Notes: generated by a model not told the origin, from the letters alone. A stretch of 64,000 bases of DNA from Aureisphaera sp038529705 (GCA_038529705.1 JBCBDM010000001.1:4936-68935); one strand, 5' to 3'; shown: positions 43,221-52,253, counted from the stretch's first letter. Numbers and translations: made by a program.

Positions 43221-43888
43221 TTCTTCCCTTCCAAAATTATCACCAGCTCCCCTTTAGGTGCCTTATTCTCAAAATGCCGTAGTACCTCAGCCACCGTTCC
43301 CCGGATGGTTTCCTCATGTAATTTGGTGAGTTCTCGAGAGACAGAAATCCTTCGGTCCTCTCCAAAAAAGTCTTTGAACTGAGTTAGCGTTTTCACCAAT
43401 TTATGTGGGGATTCATAAAAGATCATGGTTCGGGTTTCTTCTGCCAATAATTGCAATCGGGTTTGTCGCCCTTTTTTTACGGGTAGAAATCCTTCAAAAA
43501 CAAATCGGTCATTAGGTAATCCGCTGTTCACCAGAGCCGGCACAAAGGCGGTAGCCCCAGGGAGGCAATCCACTTCAATTCCCGCCTCCACACAAGCACG
43601 TGTTAACAAGAACCCCGGGTCGCTAATGGCAGGCGTCCCAGCATCGCTAATCAGGGCAATAGTCTCTCCTGCCAAAATTCGTCCCACGATTCCCTCGGTG
43701 GTTTTGTGTTCATTATGCATATGGTGGGAGTGCATCTGCGTCCCTATATCGAAGTGCTTCAGAAGTTTGCCACTGGTACGGGTATCTTCGGCCAGGATAA
43801 GGTCTGCTTCCTTCAAGACTTCAATGGCTCTAAAGGTCATGTCTTTCAAATTGCCAATGGGCGTAGGTACTAAATAAAGTTTTCCCAT
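43217..43888 (-). CDS. rsmI: 16S rRNA (cytidine(1402)-2'-O)-methyltransferase, 223 aa
   Basis: Tetrapyrrole-methylase fold with the RsmI signatures: LYLVPTPIGNLKDMTFRAIEVL, ILAEDTRTSGKLLKHF, LISDAGTPAISDPGFLL and LPGATAFVPALVNSGLPNDRFVFEGFLP. It methylates the 2'-OH of C1402 in the ribosomal P site. Length 223 is the short form, without the C-terminal extension of Proteobacteria. First gene of a three-gene coupled operon. Confidence 0.95.
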   Translation of the reverse strand: MGKLYLVPTPIGNLKDMTFRAIEVLKEADLILAEDTRTSGKLLKHFDIGTQMHSHHMHNEHKTTEGIVGRILAGETIALISDAGTPAISDPGFLLTRACVEAGIEVDCLPGATAFVPALVNSGLPNDRFVFEGFLPVKKGRQTRLQLLAEETRTMIFYESPHKLVKTLTQFKDFFGEDRRISVSRELTKLHEETIRGTVAEVLRHFENKAPKGELVIILEGKK

Positions 43889-43891
43889 AAT

Positions 43892-44248
43892 TTAAGTGCG
43901 AACTACTTTTCCAAAGAAATAGGACAGCAACAAAACAATAATCCCTAATAAGGGAAGGTAATTATTTTCATGTCCAGCAAAATGATGAGCAAAATACGCC
44001 AATACCATATCGAAGAATAAGCCAGCATAGGCCCATTCGGTTAACCAGCTACTTTTTCGCCAAAGGATCATAATCACCGCCAGGATCTTAGCGGTAGCGA
44101 GAGGTATCACGATATAGGAAGGATAGTTGAAGCTTTCAAAAAAACCTTTGACCATCTCGGTATTCGTAACATATAGGGTAGCCGAATACAACATCAAGGC
44201 ACACAACAACGGGGTCGCTATCCAATAGACGATTCTTTGAATGTTCAT
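43892..44248 (-). CDS. DoxX-like membrane protein, 118 aa
   Basis: Four membrane helices (about 7-27, 45-63, 70-92 and 97-114) in the layout of the DoxX-like family; characteristic segments are YPSYIVIPLATAKILAVIMIL and EWAYAGLFFDMVLAYFAHH. Function unclear; relatives are linked to redox or oxidative-stress membrane systems. It lies just 3 bp upstream of rsmI on the same strand and may share its transcript. Confidence 0.8.
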   Translation of the reverse strand: MNIQRIVYWIATPLLCALMLYSATLYVTNTEMVKGFFESFNYPSYIVIPLATAKILAVIMILWRKSSWLTEWAYAGLFFDMVLAYFAHHFAGHENNYLPLLGIIVLLLSYFFGKVVRT

Positions 44249-44270
44249 TTTTTGGTTGGGTTGTAGAATA

Positions 44271-45074
44271 CTAGCCGAAGCTCTTTTCTATGATCTTCAT
44301 AAATCGCTTGGTATATTCGTCTTTGTTTAACCAATAGTTATAATCGGGCTTTACCTTCCCTTTGATAAAGGTTTCGGCATCTTCATAGGATGTAAAGGTG
44401 CTAATTTGAGACAACACGCGCGTATAGTCTTCCGTTTTACCCTCGAATAGATGCTTGATAAAGGCCAAGCGATCATTGAGCCCAATATTTAGTCCATTCC
44501 CCAGGGATTCGTTTAATGATTTGGGACGGTCTACATCATTATTCTTATGGGCCTCCTCTTCCTGCGGCTCAACTCTGGAAACTTCCTGAGTTTCAACCTC
44601 AGTCTCTATAACAGATCCCGTTTTAACCGTAGTTGCGGTGTCTTCTTTCCGCTCGAATACCGGCATTTCCTGAAAATTGTTGGCAAATTCTTCCAGGTCG
44701 TTTTTATTGAATTCTTTCTTGGGTAATACTTCTTCCAAAAGGGCATCCACTTTTTGCGATTCCTCCGGCATTTGCGCCACCAGGTCCTTGATCTTTTCCA
44801 TGACTGGTTCCACCAATTCTTCCTGGTCCTCTGGTTGAGGTACTGGCTCGGGCTCTTTAAACCAATTATTCTCCCGATACGTTTTGGAGTCCAACGAGTC
44901 TTTTTCTTCTAGAGCTTCCTCTCCCAGAAGCTGAATTTCCAAATATTCGAGCACAGCAAGACGCTCGTATAATTCTCGGGCTATTTCCTTCATTCTTCGC
45001 GTGTCCTTGCCTTCACTTTCTGCGAGAATCTCCTGCGCCAGGCTTTTTATTTGGGACTGCAATTGCTTCTTCAT
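44271..45074 (-). CDS. Flavobacterial conserved hypothetical protein, acidic, 267 aa
   Basis: No signal peptide. The N-terminus is a helix (QIKSLAQEILAESEGKDTRRMKEIARELYERLAVLEYLEIQL), the middle is Glu/Pro/Val-rich and disordered-looking (about 85-185), and the C-terminus is a conserved-looking helical domain (LGLNDRLAFIKHLFEGKTEDYTRVLSQISTFTSYEDAETFI-type). I know such proteins as uncharacterised neighbours in Flavobacteriaceae; function not assigned. Divergent from tdk across 100 bp. Confidence 0.75.
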   Translation of the reverse strand: MKKQLQSQIKSLAQEILAESEGKDTRRMKEIARELYERLAVLEYLEIQLLGEEALEEKDSLDSKTYRENNWFKEPEPVPQPEDQEELVEPVMEKIKDLVAQMPEESQKVDALLEEVLPKKEFNKNDLEEFANNFQEMPVFERKEDTATTVKTGSVIETEVETQEVSRVEPQEEEAHKNNDVDRPKSLNESLGNGLNIGLNDRLAFIKHLFEGKTEDYTRVLSQISTFTSYEDAETFIKGKVKPDYNYWLNKDEYTKRFMKIIEKSFG

Positions 45075-45114
45075 AACTTTTATAATTAAAGTGCCTTCCT
45101 ATTTTTTGTTTTGT

Positions 45115-45146
45115 TAAATTTACGCATCCTTTATGTAAACGTCAAA
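45115..45146 (-). promoter_or_regulatory. Promoter of the acidic 267-aa gene
   Basis: On the minus strand TTTG (complement of 45143-45146) is followed after 20 bases by TAAATTTA (45115-45122), matching the Bacteroidota TTTG-N(19-21)-TAnnTTTG consensus except the last base. The start codon is 41 bases downstream. The -7 sequence is palindromic, so it may also serve the divergent tdk. Confidence 0.5.
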
Positions 45147-45174
45147 GAATTCCTTTTTATTCTGAAAGTAAGTT

Positions 45175-45816
45175 ATGTTTCTCGAAAATACAGTTAATCA
45201 AAAAGAGCAATTTGGGTGGATCGAGGTGATTTGTGGCTCTATGTTTTCGGGAAAAACCGAAGAACTGATCCGCCGACTCAAACGGGCGCAGTTTGCACGT
45301 CAGAAAGTGGAAATATTCAAACCTGCCGTAGACATTCGCTATGACGAAGACAAGGTAGTCTCTCACGACAGTAATGAAATTCGCTCCACTCCCGTCCCGG
45401 CTGCAGCCAACATCCCCATTCTGGCCGATGGCTGTGATGTGATTGGTATTGACGAAGCCCAATTTTTCGACGATGAGATCGTAAAAGTTTGCAACGACCT
45501 GGCCAATCAGGGGATGCGCGTCATCGTGGCCGGTCTGGATATGGATTATAAGGGCAACCCCTTTGGCCCGATGCCTGCTTTAATGGCCACCGCCGAATAC
45601 GTTACCAAAGTGCATGCGGTTTGCACCCGAACAGGAAATTTAGCCAATTACAGCTATCGAAAAGCTCAAAGCGACGATCTGGTCTTGTTGGGAGAAACAG
45701 AAGAATATGAACCTCTAAGTCGTGCTGCTTTTTACAAAGCCTTGCTTCGGGAGAAGGTAAGGAAAATGGAGGTAAAGGACCCTGAGCAACTCCCCCCTAA
45801 AAAAAGAGCCCAGTAA
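45175..45816 (+). CDS. tdk: Thymidine kinase (type II), 213 aa
   Basis: P-loop GSMFSGKTEELIRR (Lys27), Walker B VIGIDEAQFFDD and the lasso substrate segment VHAVCTRTGNLANYSYRKA ... EEYEPLSRAAFYKALL. It phosphorylates thymidine for salvage. Only one cysteine is left in the lasso; the zinc-binding CxxC pairs of classical type II enzymes are absent. Its stop overlaps the alr start by one base (TAATG), so the two are translated together. Confidence 0.93.
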   Translation: MFLENTVNQKEQFGWIEVICGSMFSGKTEELIRRLKRAQFARQKVEIFKPAVDIRYDEDKVVSHDSNEIRSTPVPAAANIPILADGCDVIGIDEAQFFDDEIVKVCNDLANQGMRVIVAGLDMDYKGNPFGPMPALMATAEYVTKVHAVCTRTGNLANYSYRKAQSDDLVLLGETEEYEPLSRAAFYKALLREKVRKMEVKDPEQLPPKKRAQ

Positions 45817-46946
45817 TGACTTCGGAAATGAGCCAATTTCACGAAACGGTGTTGGAAATAGATCTCAACGCGCTTGCCCATAACTATCAATACCTCGCTT
45901 CTAAACTAAAGCCCGGAACCAGAGTGATGGGAGTAGTAAAAGCCTTTGGATATGGCAGTCACACCATAGAAGTTGCAAAAGAACTTATTAGGCTGGGAGT
46001 AGATTATTTTGCTGTGGCTTATGTAAAAGAAGGTGTGGCCCTTAGGGATGCGGGAATAGAAACGCCCATTTTGGTCCTACATCCACAGCCAAAGAACTTC
46101 CCGACTTTAATAGACCGATGCCTGGAACCTGCGCTCTACAGTCCCCGTATATGGAGAGAATTTGTCAAAGCTGCGGAAGCTAAGAAGCAAGAACAATATC
46201 CCGTTCACCTGAAGTTCAATACCGGCCTCAATCGATTGGGTTTTTGGGAAAATGACACACAATGGATCTTGGATCGTCTCCAAGAGACCTCTGCTGTTAA
46301 AATAAAATCGATATTCTCCCACCTGGCAGCAAGTGAAGACATGTCGGAAAGAGATTTCACCCTGGGACAAATTGATAGTTTTAAGAAAACTTCTGCCGAG
46401 ATGATAAAAAAGCTTGAATATACACCGTTCCTTCACCAAAGCAATACCTCAGGCATCCTTAATTATCCGGAAGCACATTTCGATCTTGTAAGAACGGGGA
46501 TAGGTTTGTATGGGTATGGTAATTCTGAAGCGCAGGACCGCCAACTTATTCCTGTGGTCACTTTAAAAAGTGTCATCTCTCAGATTCACCAAATAGAACC
46601 AGGGGAATCTGTAGGCTATAACCGAGCCTATTTTGCCAAAGGATATGAAGTAACCGCTACCCTTCCTATTGGCCATGCCGATGGAATTTCACGGCAATTA
46701 GGTAATGAAAACGGTGCGGTGCTCATTAAAGGTCAAAAAGCACCCATTATAGGTAATGTATGTATGGATATGCTCATGGTAAACATTACCGGCATCGAGT
46801 GTAAGGAAGGTGACGAGGTCATTGTTATTGGCGAGGAACAGTCTGCGGTGGAACTCGCAGAAGCCATGGGAAGCATTTCCTATGAACTCCTTACGGCACT
46901 CTCTCAACGAGTAAAACGTACCATTGTACGAAAACCCCTTCCTTAG
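45816..46946 (+). CDS. alr: Alanine racemase, 376 aa
   Basis: PLP fold type III enzyme making D-Ala for peptidoglycan. The PLP lysine is Lys42 in VVKAFGYGSH and the second catalytic base is Tyr268 in VGYNRAYFAKG. Other family signatures are LKFNTGLNRLGF, RTGIGLYGYG and IGHADGISR. Length is typical. Coupled to tdk by a 1-bp overlap, an arrangement I associate with Flavobacteriia. Confidence 0.95.
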   Translation: MTSEMSQFHETVLEIDLNALAHNYQYLASKLKPGTRVMGVVKAFGYGSHTIEVAKELIRLGVDYFAVAYVKEGVALRDAGIETPILVLHPQPKNFPTLIDRCLEPALYSPRIWREFVKAAEAKKQEQYPVHLKFNTGLNRLGFWENDTQWILDRLQETSAVKIKSIFSHLAASEDMSERDFTLGQIDSFKKTSAEMIKKLEYTPFLHQSNTSGILNYPEAHFDLVRTGIGLYGYGNSEAQDRQLIPVVTLKSVISQIHQIEPGESVGYNRAYFAKGYEVTATLPIGHADGISRQLGNENGAVLIKGQKAPIIGNVCMDMLMVNITGIECKEGDEVIVIGEEQSAVELAEAMGSISYELLTALSQRVKRTIVRKPLP

Positions 46947-47017
46947 AATTAAATTTTTTGTTAAAATCGGCATATTTGGCTACATTGGATACTTATTAAC
47001 TCTTAAACCAATCAATT

Positions 47018-47422
47018 ATGCTTAAAGAATTCAGGGATTTTATCATGACCGGTAATGTCATAGACCTATCCATTGCGGTCATTTTAGGTGCTGCCTTGGG
47101 GGCTGTGGTGACCGGATTTACCAACGATATCATGATGCCTATTGTAGGTCATTTCACAGGAGGAATGGATTTTTCGGAACTAAAGTATGTACTCTCTCCT
47201 GCCTCTGTGGACGAAGCAGGTAAAGAGGTCGCGGAAAACGCAATTATGTATGGTAAGTGGATCAATGCGTTGATAAACCTAGTTATTGTAGGTTTTGTAT
47301 TGTTTATGATCGTGAAAGCTTATAACAAAACCAAAAAGAAGAAAGAAGAAGCACCCGCTCCGGATCCAGGACCATCAGAGATCGACTTGCTTACGGAGAT
47401 TCGCGATGCATTGAAGAAATAA
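47018..47422 (+). CDS. mscL: Large-conductance mechanosensitive channel, 134 aa
   Basis: N-terminal amphipathic helix and TM1 MLKEFRDFIMTGNVIDLSIAVILGAALGAVVTGFTNDIMMP is the MscL hallmark. A periplasmic loop and TM2 (INALINLVIVGFVLFMIVKAYNK) follow, then the basic and acidic C-terminal bundle. It is a pentameric pore that opens under osmotic downshock. It ends in a strong terminator. Confidence 0.96.
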   Translation: MLKEFRDFIMTGNVIDLSIAVILGAALGAVVTGFTNDIMMPIVGHFTGGMDFSELKYVLSPASVDEAGKEVAENAIMYGKWINALINLVIVGFVLFMIVKAYNKTKKKKEEAPAPDPGPSEIDLLTEIRDALKK

Positions 47423-47463
47423 AAAACGCGTTAGCGACCGCTACACTGCATATTTTTAACAAA

Positions 47464-47498
47464 ACCATCCTGTTTTCGACAGGATGGTCTTTTTTTTC
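47464..47498 (+). terminator. Rho-independent terminator of mscL
   Basis: Perfect 10-bp stem ACCATCCTGT / ACAGGATGGT (47464-47473, 47479-47488) with a TTTCG loop and a following C plus run of T. Confidence 0.9.
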
Positions 47499-47531
47499 GT
47501 TGTAATTTTACAACCCAGGATATTAAACATA

Positions 47532-47539
47532 TACATTTG
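47532..47539 (+). promoter_or_regulatory. Putative -7 box of asd
   Basis: TACATTTG matches TAnnTTTG exactly and touches the ATG at 47540. If used, transcription would start near 47546, so the real start codon would be ATG 47558. A TTG lies too far upstream (29 bases) for a good -33 box. Confidence 0.4.
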
Positions 47540-47557
47540 ATGGATAAATCCCCAAAA

Positions 47558-48547
47558 ATGAAGATAGCTGTTGTAGGTGCCACCGGAATGGTAGGTACCG
47601 TTATGTTAAAGTTGCTCGAAGAAAGAAACTTTCCCATTAAAGAATTGTTGCCTGTTGCATCGCAACGTTCAGTAGGTCGTGAGCTGTTGTTCAAGGGCCA
47701 ACTCCATAAGATCGTGAGCATGCAAGATGCTATCGATGCAAAACCGGACATCGCTATTTTTTCGGCCGGTGGAAATACCTCTATGGAATGGGCCCCAAAA
47801 TTTACCGAAGTGGGTACTACCGTGATCGATAATTCTTCTGCCTGGAGAATGGATCAGACGAAAAAATTAGTAGTTCCTGAGATCAATGCCCATGTATTAA
47901 CCAAAGAAGACAAGATCATTGCCAACCCCAACTGCTCTACTATACAAATGGTGATGGCTCTGGCTCCCTTACACAAGAAATATCAAATGAGACGTGTAGT
48001 GGTTTCTACCTATCAGTCCGTTTCCGGAACCGGAGTAAAAGCGGTCCAACAATTGGAAAATGAAATTGCGGGACAACGCGGTGAAATGGCCTATCCTTAT
48101 CCCATTCATCGAAACGCCCTACCTCATTGCGATGTGTTTGAAGCAAATGGTTATACCAAGGAAGAAATGAAATTAGCCAGGGAACCCCAAAAGATCCTGG
48201 ACGACCGAACTTTCTCAGTTTCAGCAACAGCAGTGAGAATTCCAACAGCAGGTGGCCATAGTGAAGCCGTAAATGTTGAATTCATAAATGATTTCGACTT
48301 GGGCGACGTTCGAAAGATCCTCCATGGAACCCCGGGAGTAACCATTCAGGACAATCCCGAAACCAATACCTATCCTATGCCGATCTACGCGCATAATAAA
48401 GACGAAGTTTTTGTGGGCAGAATCAGACGGGATGAAACGCAACCCAACACCTTAAACATGTGGATTGTAAGTGATAATCTAAGAAAGGGTGCGGCGACCA
48501 ATGCCATTCAAATTGCGGAGTATTTAATGAACCACGGACTCGTGTAA
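47558..48547 (+). CDS. asd: Aspartate-semialdehyde dehydrogenase, 329 aa
   Basis: NADPH-binding N-terminus MKIAVVGATGMVGTVMLKLLEERN, active-site Cys in NPNCSTIQM, and the substrate-binding and catalytic His in RIPTAGGHSEAVNVEF. It converts aspartyl phosphate to the semialdehyde for Lys/DAP, Thr and Met synthesis. ATG 47558 gives the usual N-terminus and length; ATG 47540 (six residues longer) coincides with the end of the predicted -7 box and is less likely. Confidence 0.95.
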   Translation: MKIAVVGATGMVGTVMLKLLEERNFPIKELLPVASQRSVGRELLFKGQLHKIVSMQDAIDAKPDIAIFSAGGNTSMEWAPKFTEVGTTVIDNSSAWRMDQTKKLVVPEINAHVLTKEDKIIANPNCSTIQMVMALAPLHKKYQMRRVVVSTYQSVSGTGVKAVQQLENEIAGQRGEMAYPYPIHRNALPHCDVFEANGYTKEEMKLAREPQKILDDRTFSVSATAVRIPTAGGHSEAVNVEFINDFDLGDVRKILHGTPGVTIQDNPETNTYPMPIYAHNKDEVFVGRIRRDETQPNTLNMWIVSDNLRKGAATNAIQIAEYLMNHGLV

Positions 48548-48616
48548 GCTGTTGTTTTTGTAAGTGTCGGGGAAAAGTGGCGTCTAAAGGCCCATAACCT
48601 TTCAGAAATAACACTT

Positions 48617-49018
48617 ATGAAAATCTTCAATCTTGTTTTACGTATCGGTATTGGAATCATGCTTTTGGCTTTTGGCCTCAACAAATTCTTTTGGTTCATG
48701 CCAGATTTCGATTTTACCGGATATCCGGAAGCGGAATATCTGTTTAATGCACTTCGTTTCTCCGGAGACGATCCGGAAGCCGGAAAAGGCTATATCATGG
48801 GACTAGTTGGACTTACCGAGGCCGTGGTTGGATTATTATTGATCTTTAAGAAATGGGTACCGTTTGCCCTAGTCATGTTAGTCCCTATTTCAGTAAACAT
48901 TGTCTTATTCCATGCTTTTGTCAACCTCCCGAACATTGGCCCTGCTATTCTTGTGGCTGCCGTAAATGTATATTTAATGTATAAACACTGGGATTACTAC
49001 CGCCCGCTTTTCTCATAA
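48617..49018 (+). CDS. DoxX-like membrane protein, 133 aa
   Basis: Four membrane helices starting LRIGIGIMLLAFGLNKFFWFMP, a typical DoxX opening, with a gly-rich third segment GLVGLTEAVVGLLLIFKKWVPFALVMLVPI. The end YLMYKHWDYYRPLFS is very similar to the end of the 125-aa protein at 52254-52631 (LIYKYWKSYRPLFQY), so the two are paralogues. Function unknown. It ends in a hairpin terminator. Confidence 0.82.
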   Translation: MKIFNLVLRIGIGIMLLAFGLNKFFWFMPDFDFTGYPEAEYLFNALRFSGDDPEAGKGYIMGLVGLTEAVVGLLLIFKKWVPFALVMLVPISVNIVLFHAFVNLPNIGPAILVAAVNVYLMYKHWDYYRPLFS

Positions 49019-49074
49019 AAATCCCATAAATAGGGGGTTAAAGCCAGGCTAAATCAAAGTTTTTAGTACATTTA

Positions 49075-49107
49075 GGGGATTTTCTACGGAAAAGAAATCC
49101 CCTTTTT
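49075..49107 (+). terminator. Rho-independent terminator
   Basis: GGGGATTT (49075-49082) pairs with AAATCCCC (49095-49102), loop 12 bases, followed by five T. It fits the end of the 133-aa DoxX gene transcript. Confidence 0.7.
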
Positions 49108-49130
49108 AAATTGCTAATGAATTCTTTGAA

Positions 49131-50516
49131 ATGAATAAAGCCTACTTCAAATATGTGTCCCTCCTTCTACCGCTCTTTTTGTTGAGCTCCTGTAACAAAG
49201 ATGACGCAGGGGACGACTATGTGCCACTGGTGATTAATACCCAGGCAGACAGCGGACAGGTATTTCAAAACCAAACCCTGGATATCTCGATTTTTGCAAA
49301 CGACTCCAATGTACCTTCAGATGGAACACTTACCCTCAGTAATCCGCAATCGGGTAGTGTTCAAATTTTAGACAACGGTACCTCCACCCGACTGGACGAC
49401 CTGGTACGATATACTCCCAGCGCTACGTTCATGGGAGATGACTCCTTTCAATATACCATTTGTGATGTCACTGGCGATAGTTGCTCTACAGCAACGGTTA
49501 CAGTAACCGTCCTTCCATTTTCTCCCGTGAATTTCGATATTACCCAAGTGCCCTATCCAAAACTATCCGATTATAATTTCTTCATGGGTGAAATGAAGAA
49601 TCAAGAACCGGTGTATGGAGTTTTACCTTACGAACCTATTACTCCGTTGTTCACGGATTATGCCAAAAAGAAGAGATTTGTATGGATGCCTAACGGACTC
49701 CAAGCAGAATATGTAGGAGATGCAGAATTACTTAACTTCCCCGTAGGTAGCGTTCTGATAAAATCGTTTTATTATAACAATGTGCTTCCCGCCAATAATA
49801 CACAGATCATAGAAACCCGATTAATGATCAAAAAGACCGATGGTTGGATCTTTGCCGACTATATTTGGAATGAAGCCCAAGACGAAGGCCTTCTTGATAC
49901 TGTGGGAGACGGCGGATTTGTCCCCGTTGAATGGACAGAAAATGGGGTCACGAGAAACATCAACTATCGTATCCCGGCTACTTCCCAATGCATTACCTGT
50001 CACAAAGCCAATTTCGAAAATGCACCCATAGGGGTAAAACCTCAGAATTTGAATTCGGATTACACTTATGCAGATGGAGTTTCCAATCAGCTAGACAAAT
50101 GGATCGAACAAGGATATCTGCTTGGAAACGTACCTTCGGATATTACTACGGTAGTAAAGTGGGATGACCCTTCAGAACCACTAGACCTGAGGGTGCGGTC
50201 GTATTTCGATATCAACTGCGCTAGTTGCCATAGCGATGCTGGACATTGTAATTACAGAACACTGCGATTTGCGTATGACCTAAGTTCCCTTGATGAGAAT
50301 ATCGGTATTTGTAATGACCCCGACACTCCCATTCCCGGTTATGAAGACGCAAAAGTCGTAGACCCGGGTAATCCTGAGAACTCTATCCTATTCTTTAGAC
50401 TAAGCACCAACGAAGAGCAATATCGAATGCCTCTTCTTGGAAGAACTATACAACACGAAGAAGGTGTTGCTCTGATCGAGGAATGGATCAATTCGTTGAC
50501 CCAGACCTGTGAATAA
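49131..50516 (+). CDS. Diheme c-type cytochrome-like lipoprotein with N-terminal Ig-like domain (SO2930/HNE_0200 type), 461 aa
   Basis: Lipoprotein signal MNKAYFKYVSLLLPLFLLSSC (Cys21). Residues about 30-125 are an Ig/cadherin-like module (VFQNQTLDISIFANDSNVPSDGTLTL ... DDSFQYTICDVTGD). The remainder matches a widespread Flavobacteriia family with PLFTDYAKKKRFVWMP and two CxxCH heme c motifs, CITCHK (about residue 289) and CASCHS (about 364). It should carry two covalently bound hemes outside the cytoplasm. Electron partner unknown; the next gene encodes an FG-GAP/ASPIC T9SS protein. Confidence 0.82.
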   Translation: MNKAYFKYVSLLLPLFLLSSCNKDDAGDDYVPLVINTQADSGQVFQNQTLDISIFANDSNVPSDGTLTLSNPQSGSVQILDNGTSTRLDDLVRYTPSATFMGDDSFQYTICDVTGDSCSTATVTVTVLPFSPVNFDITQVPYPKLSDYNFFMGEMKNQEPVYGVLPYEPITPLFTDYAKKKRFVWMPNGLQAEYVGDAELLNFPVGSVLIKSFYYNNVLPANNTQIIETRLMIKKTDGWIFADYIWNEAQDEGLLDTVGDGGFVPVEWTENGVTRNINYRIPATSQCITCHKANFENAPIGVKPQNLNSDYTYADGVSNQLDKWIEQGYLLGNVPSDITTVVKWDDPSEPLDLRVRSYFDINCASCHSDAGHCNYRTLRFAYDLSSLDENIGICNDPDTPIPGYEDAKVVDPGNPENSILFFRLSTNEEQYRMPLLGRTIQHEEGVALIEEWINSLTQTCE

Positions 50517-50542
50517 CATCAACTATTTTAATTGAATCTATT

Positions 50543-52144
50543 ATGAAAAAATTTATCTTACTTGGAGCCCTTGTACTCACCGCGCAACTGCTACAAGCCC
50601 AATTGTCTTTTTCCACACAGAGTATTCCCGTAAATGGATCCAGCCGTGCTGTTGTGGATATGAATAATGACCACCTGGATGATATCGTAACCATACAGTC
50701 GACGAACGTTCAGATTTTTTATCAGCAATCCGATGGAACCCTCGATGAGGTAAATATAACGACCACTCCGGCAGACTATTCCCCTTCCTGGAGTTTGGCT
50801 GCAGCAGACTATGATGCTAATGGTTATACGGATCTTCTGTACGGAGGAGGTAATGGAGTGACCTTTATGAGAGCCAATAGTGATGGAACCGGATTTACGG
50901 AAGTGTCAGGATCTGAATACGTGTTCTCCCAACGATCCAACTTCGTAGATATAAATAACGATGGGCATTTAGATGCATTTGTTTGTCATGATGTTGAACC
51001 CAATGTATATTATATCAATGACGGAAGCGGAAACCTCTCCTTTGTGCAAGGAGGTATTGGAGATTATCCTACCGGAGGACATTACGGAAGTGTTTGGATC
51101 GATTTCGACAACGATCGAGATGTAGATATGTTTATGGCCAAATGCGGTGGTGGTTTGGAACGACGAGAAAATGAACTTTTCCAAAATAATGGTGACGGTA
51201 CCTTCACGGACATAGCACCTTCTGCTGGCCTGGAAGATGGAGTACAGACTTGGTCTTCCGCCTGGGGCGACTTCGATAACGACGGCGATATGGATGGATT
51301 CATCGGTGCCAGTAGCTTTGCAGATGGCTTCCACAGATTGATGCGCAACAATGGGGACGGAACTTTCACAGACGTGATTGCTTCTTCCGGCCTTAGTACG
51401 TTCAACACTACCGGAATTGAAAATGCAACCCATGACTTTAATAATGACGGTTTTATTGATATCGCTTCCAATGGAGATATCCTGCTCGGAAATGGAGACA
51501 TGACCTTTTCGGTTGCCAGCAATCTTTTACCGGGTAACAACGGAAGCTTTGGCGACTTGAATGATGATGGTTTTATCGATGCCTTTTCTGGTAGCACCAT
51601 TTACTATAATGACACCAACACCAACAATTGGCTGAAGATTAATACCGTGGGTACCGAAAGTAATATCGATGGAATTGGAGCAAGAGTCGAGATTGTCACT
51701 CCTTCCGGAACGCAAATAAGAGATGTGCGAAGCGGAGAAGGTTTTTCGCTTATGAGTAGCTTGAATACTCATTTCGGAGTTGACGACGATACCGAGATCA
51801 ATTCGGTTACGGTTTACTGGCCTTCAGGAATTATCGATGTTCTGGAAAATGTGGATGTAAATCAGACGATCACCATTATAGAAGGAGTCACTCTGGGTCT
51901 TGAGGACACCCTGGTTAACAATTTAATTCTATATCCTAATCCTACGGATGGAATATTGAACCTAGGTAATCTTACCGATTTTGACAACCCTATATTTACG
52001 GTATTTGACGCAACAGGCAGAAGAGTTCTGAACGCAAGAATTTCGGGAGAGTCCATAGACGTATCCAATTTGACCCAAGGAAATTATATCCTTCGTGTAT
52101 TCGACAATAGTACCATAAAAACACAGCGTTTTATCAAGAAATAA
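50543..52144 (+). CDS. FG-GAP/VCBS and ASPIC/UnbV protein with T9SS domain, 533 aa
   Basis: Signal peptide MKKFILLGALVLTAQLLQAQ. Six or more FG-GAP/VCBS repeats with calcium-type loops (DFDNDRDVDMFMA, DFDNDGDMDGFIG, DFNNDGFIDIAS) predict a beta-propeller at residues about 20-360. An ASPIC/UnbV domain follows (RVEIVTPSGTQIRDVRSGEGF ... VTVYWPSG), then a type A sorting domain (LILYPNPTDGILNLGN ... LTQGNYILRV, ending RFIKK). Secreted by the type IX system. It lies 26 bp after the cytochrome gene and is probably cotranscribed. Confidence 0.9.
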   Translation: MKKFILLGALVLTAQLLQAQLSFSTQSIPVNGSSRAVVDMNNDHLDDIVTIQSTNVQIFYQQSDGTLDEVNITTTPADYSPSWSLAAADYDANGYTDLLYGGGNGVTFMRANSDGTGFTEVSGSEYVFSQRSNFVDINNDGHLDAFVCHDVEPNVYYINDGSGNLSFVQGGIGDYPTGGHYGSVWIDFDNDRDVDMFMAKCGGGLERRENELFQNNGDGTFTDIAPSAGLEDGVQTWSSAWGDFDNDGDMDGFIGASSFADGFHRLMRNNGDGTFTDVIASSGLSTFNTTGIENATHDFNNDGFIDIASNGDILLGNGDMTFSVASNLLPGNNGSFGDLNDDGFIDAFSGSTIYYNDTNTNNWLKINTVGTESNIDGIGARVEIVTPSGTQIRDVRSGEGFSLMSSLNTHFGVDDDTEINSVTVYWPSGIIDVLENVDVNQTITIIEGVTLGLEDTLVNNLILYPNPTDGILNLGNLTDFDNPIFTVFDATGRRVLNARISGESIDVSNLTQGNYILRVFDNSTIKTQRFIKK

Positions 52145-52183
52145 TCGTTCGATCTCCGAATGATATCGGAAACATATTAAAGA

Positions 52184-52219
52184 CACCGCCTCCTTACCAG
52201 GGCGGTGTTTTGTTTTTTA
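52184..52219 (+). terminator. Rho-independent terminator
   Basis: CACCGCC (52184-52190) and GGCGGTG (52201-52207) form a 7-bp GC-rich stem with a 10-base loop, followed by TTTTGTTTTTT. It ends the cytochrome/FG-GAP transcript. Confidence 0.85.
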
Positions 52220-52253
52220 TTATCTTTAAGAAACCAACCAACATTCCCGATTT

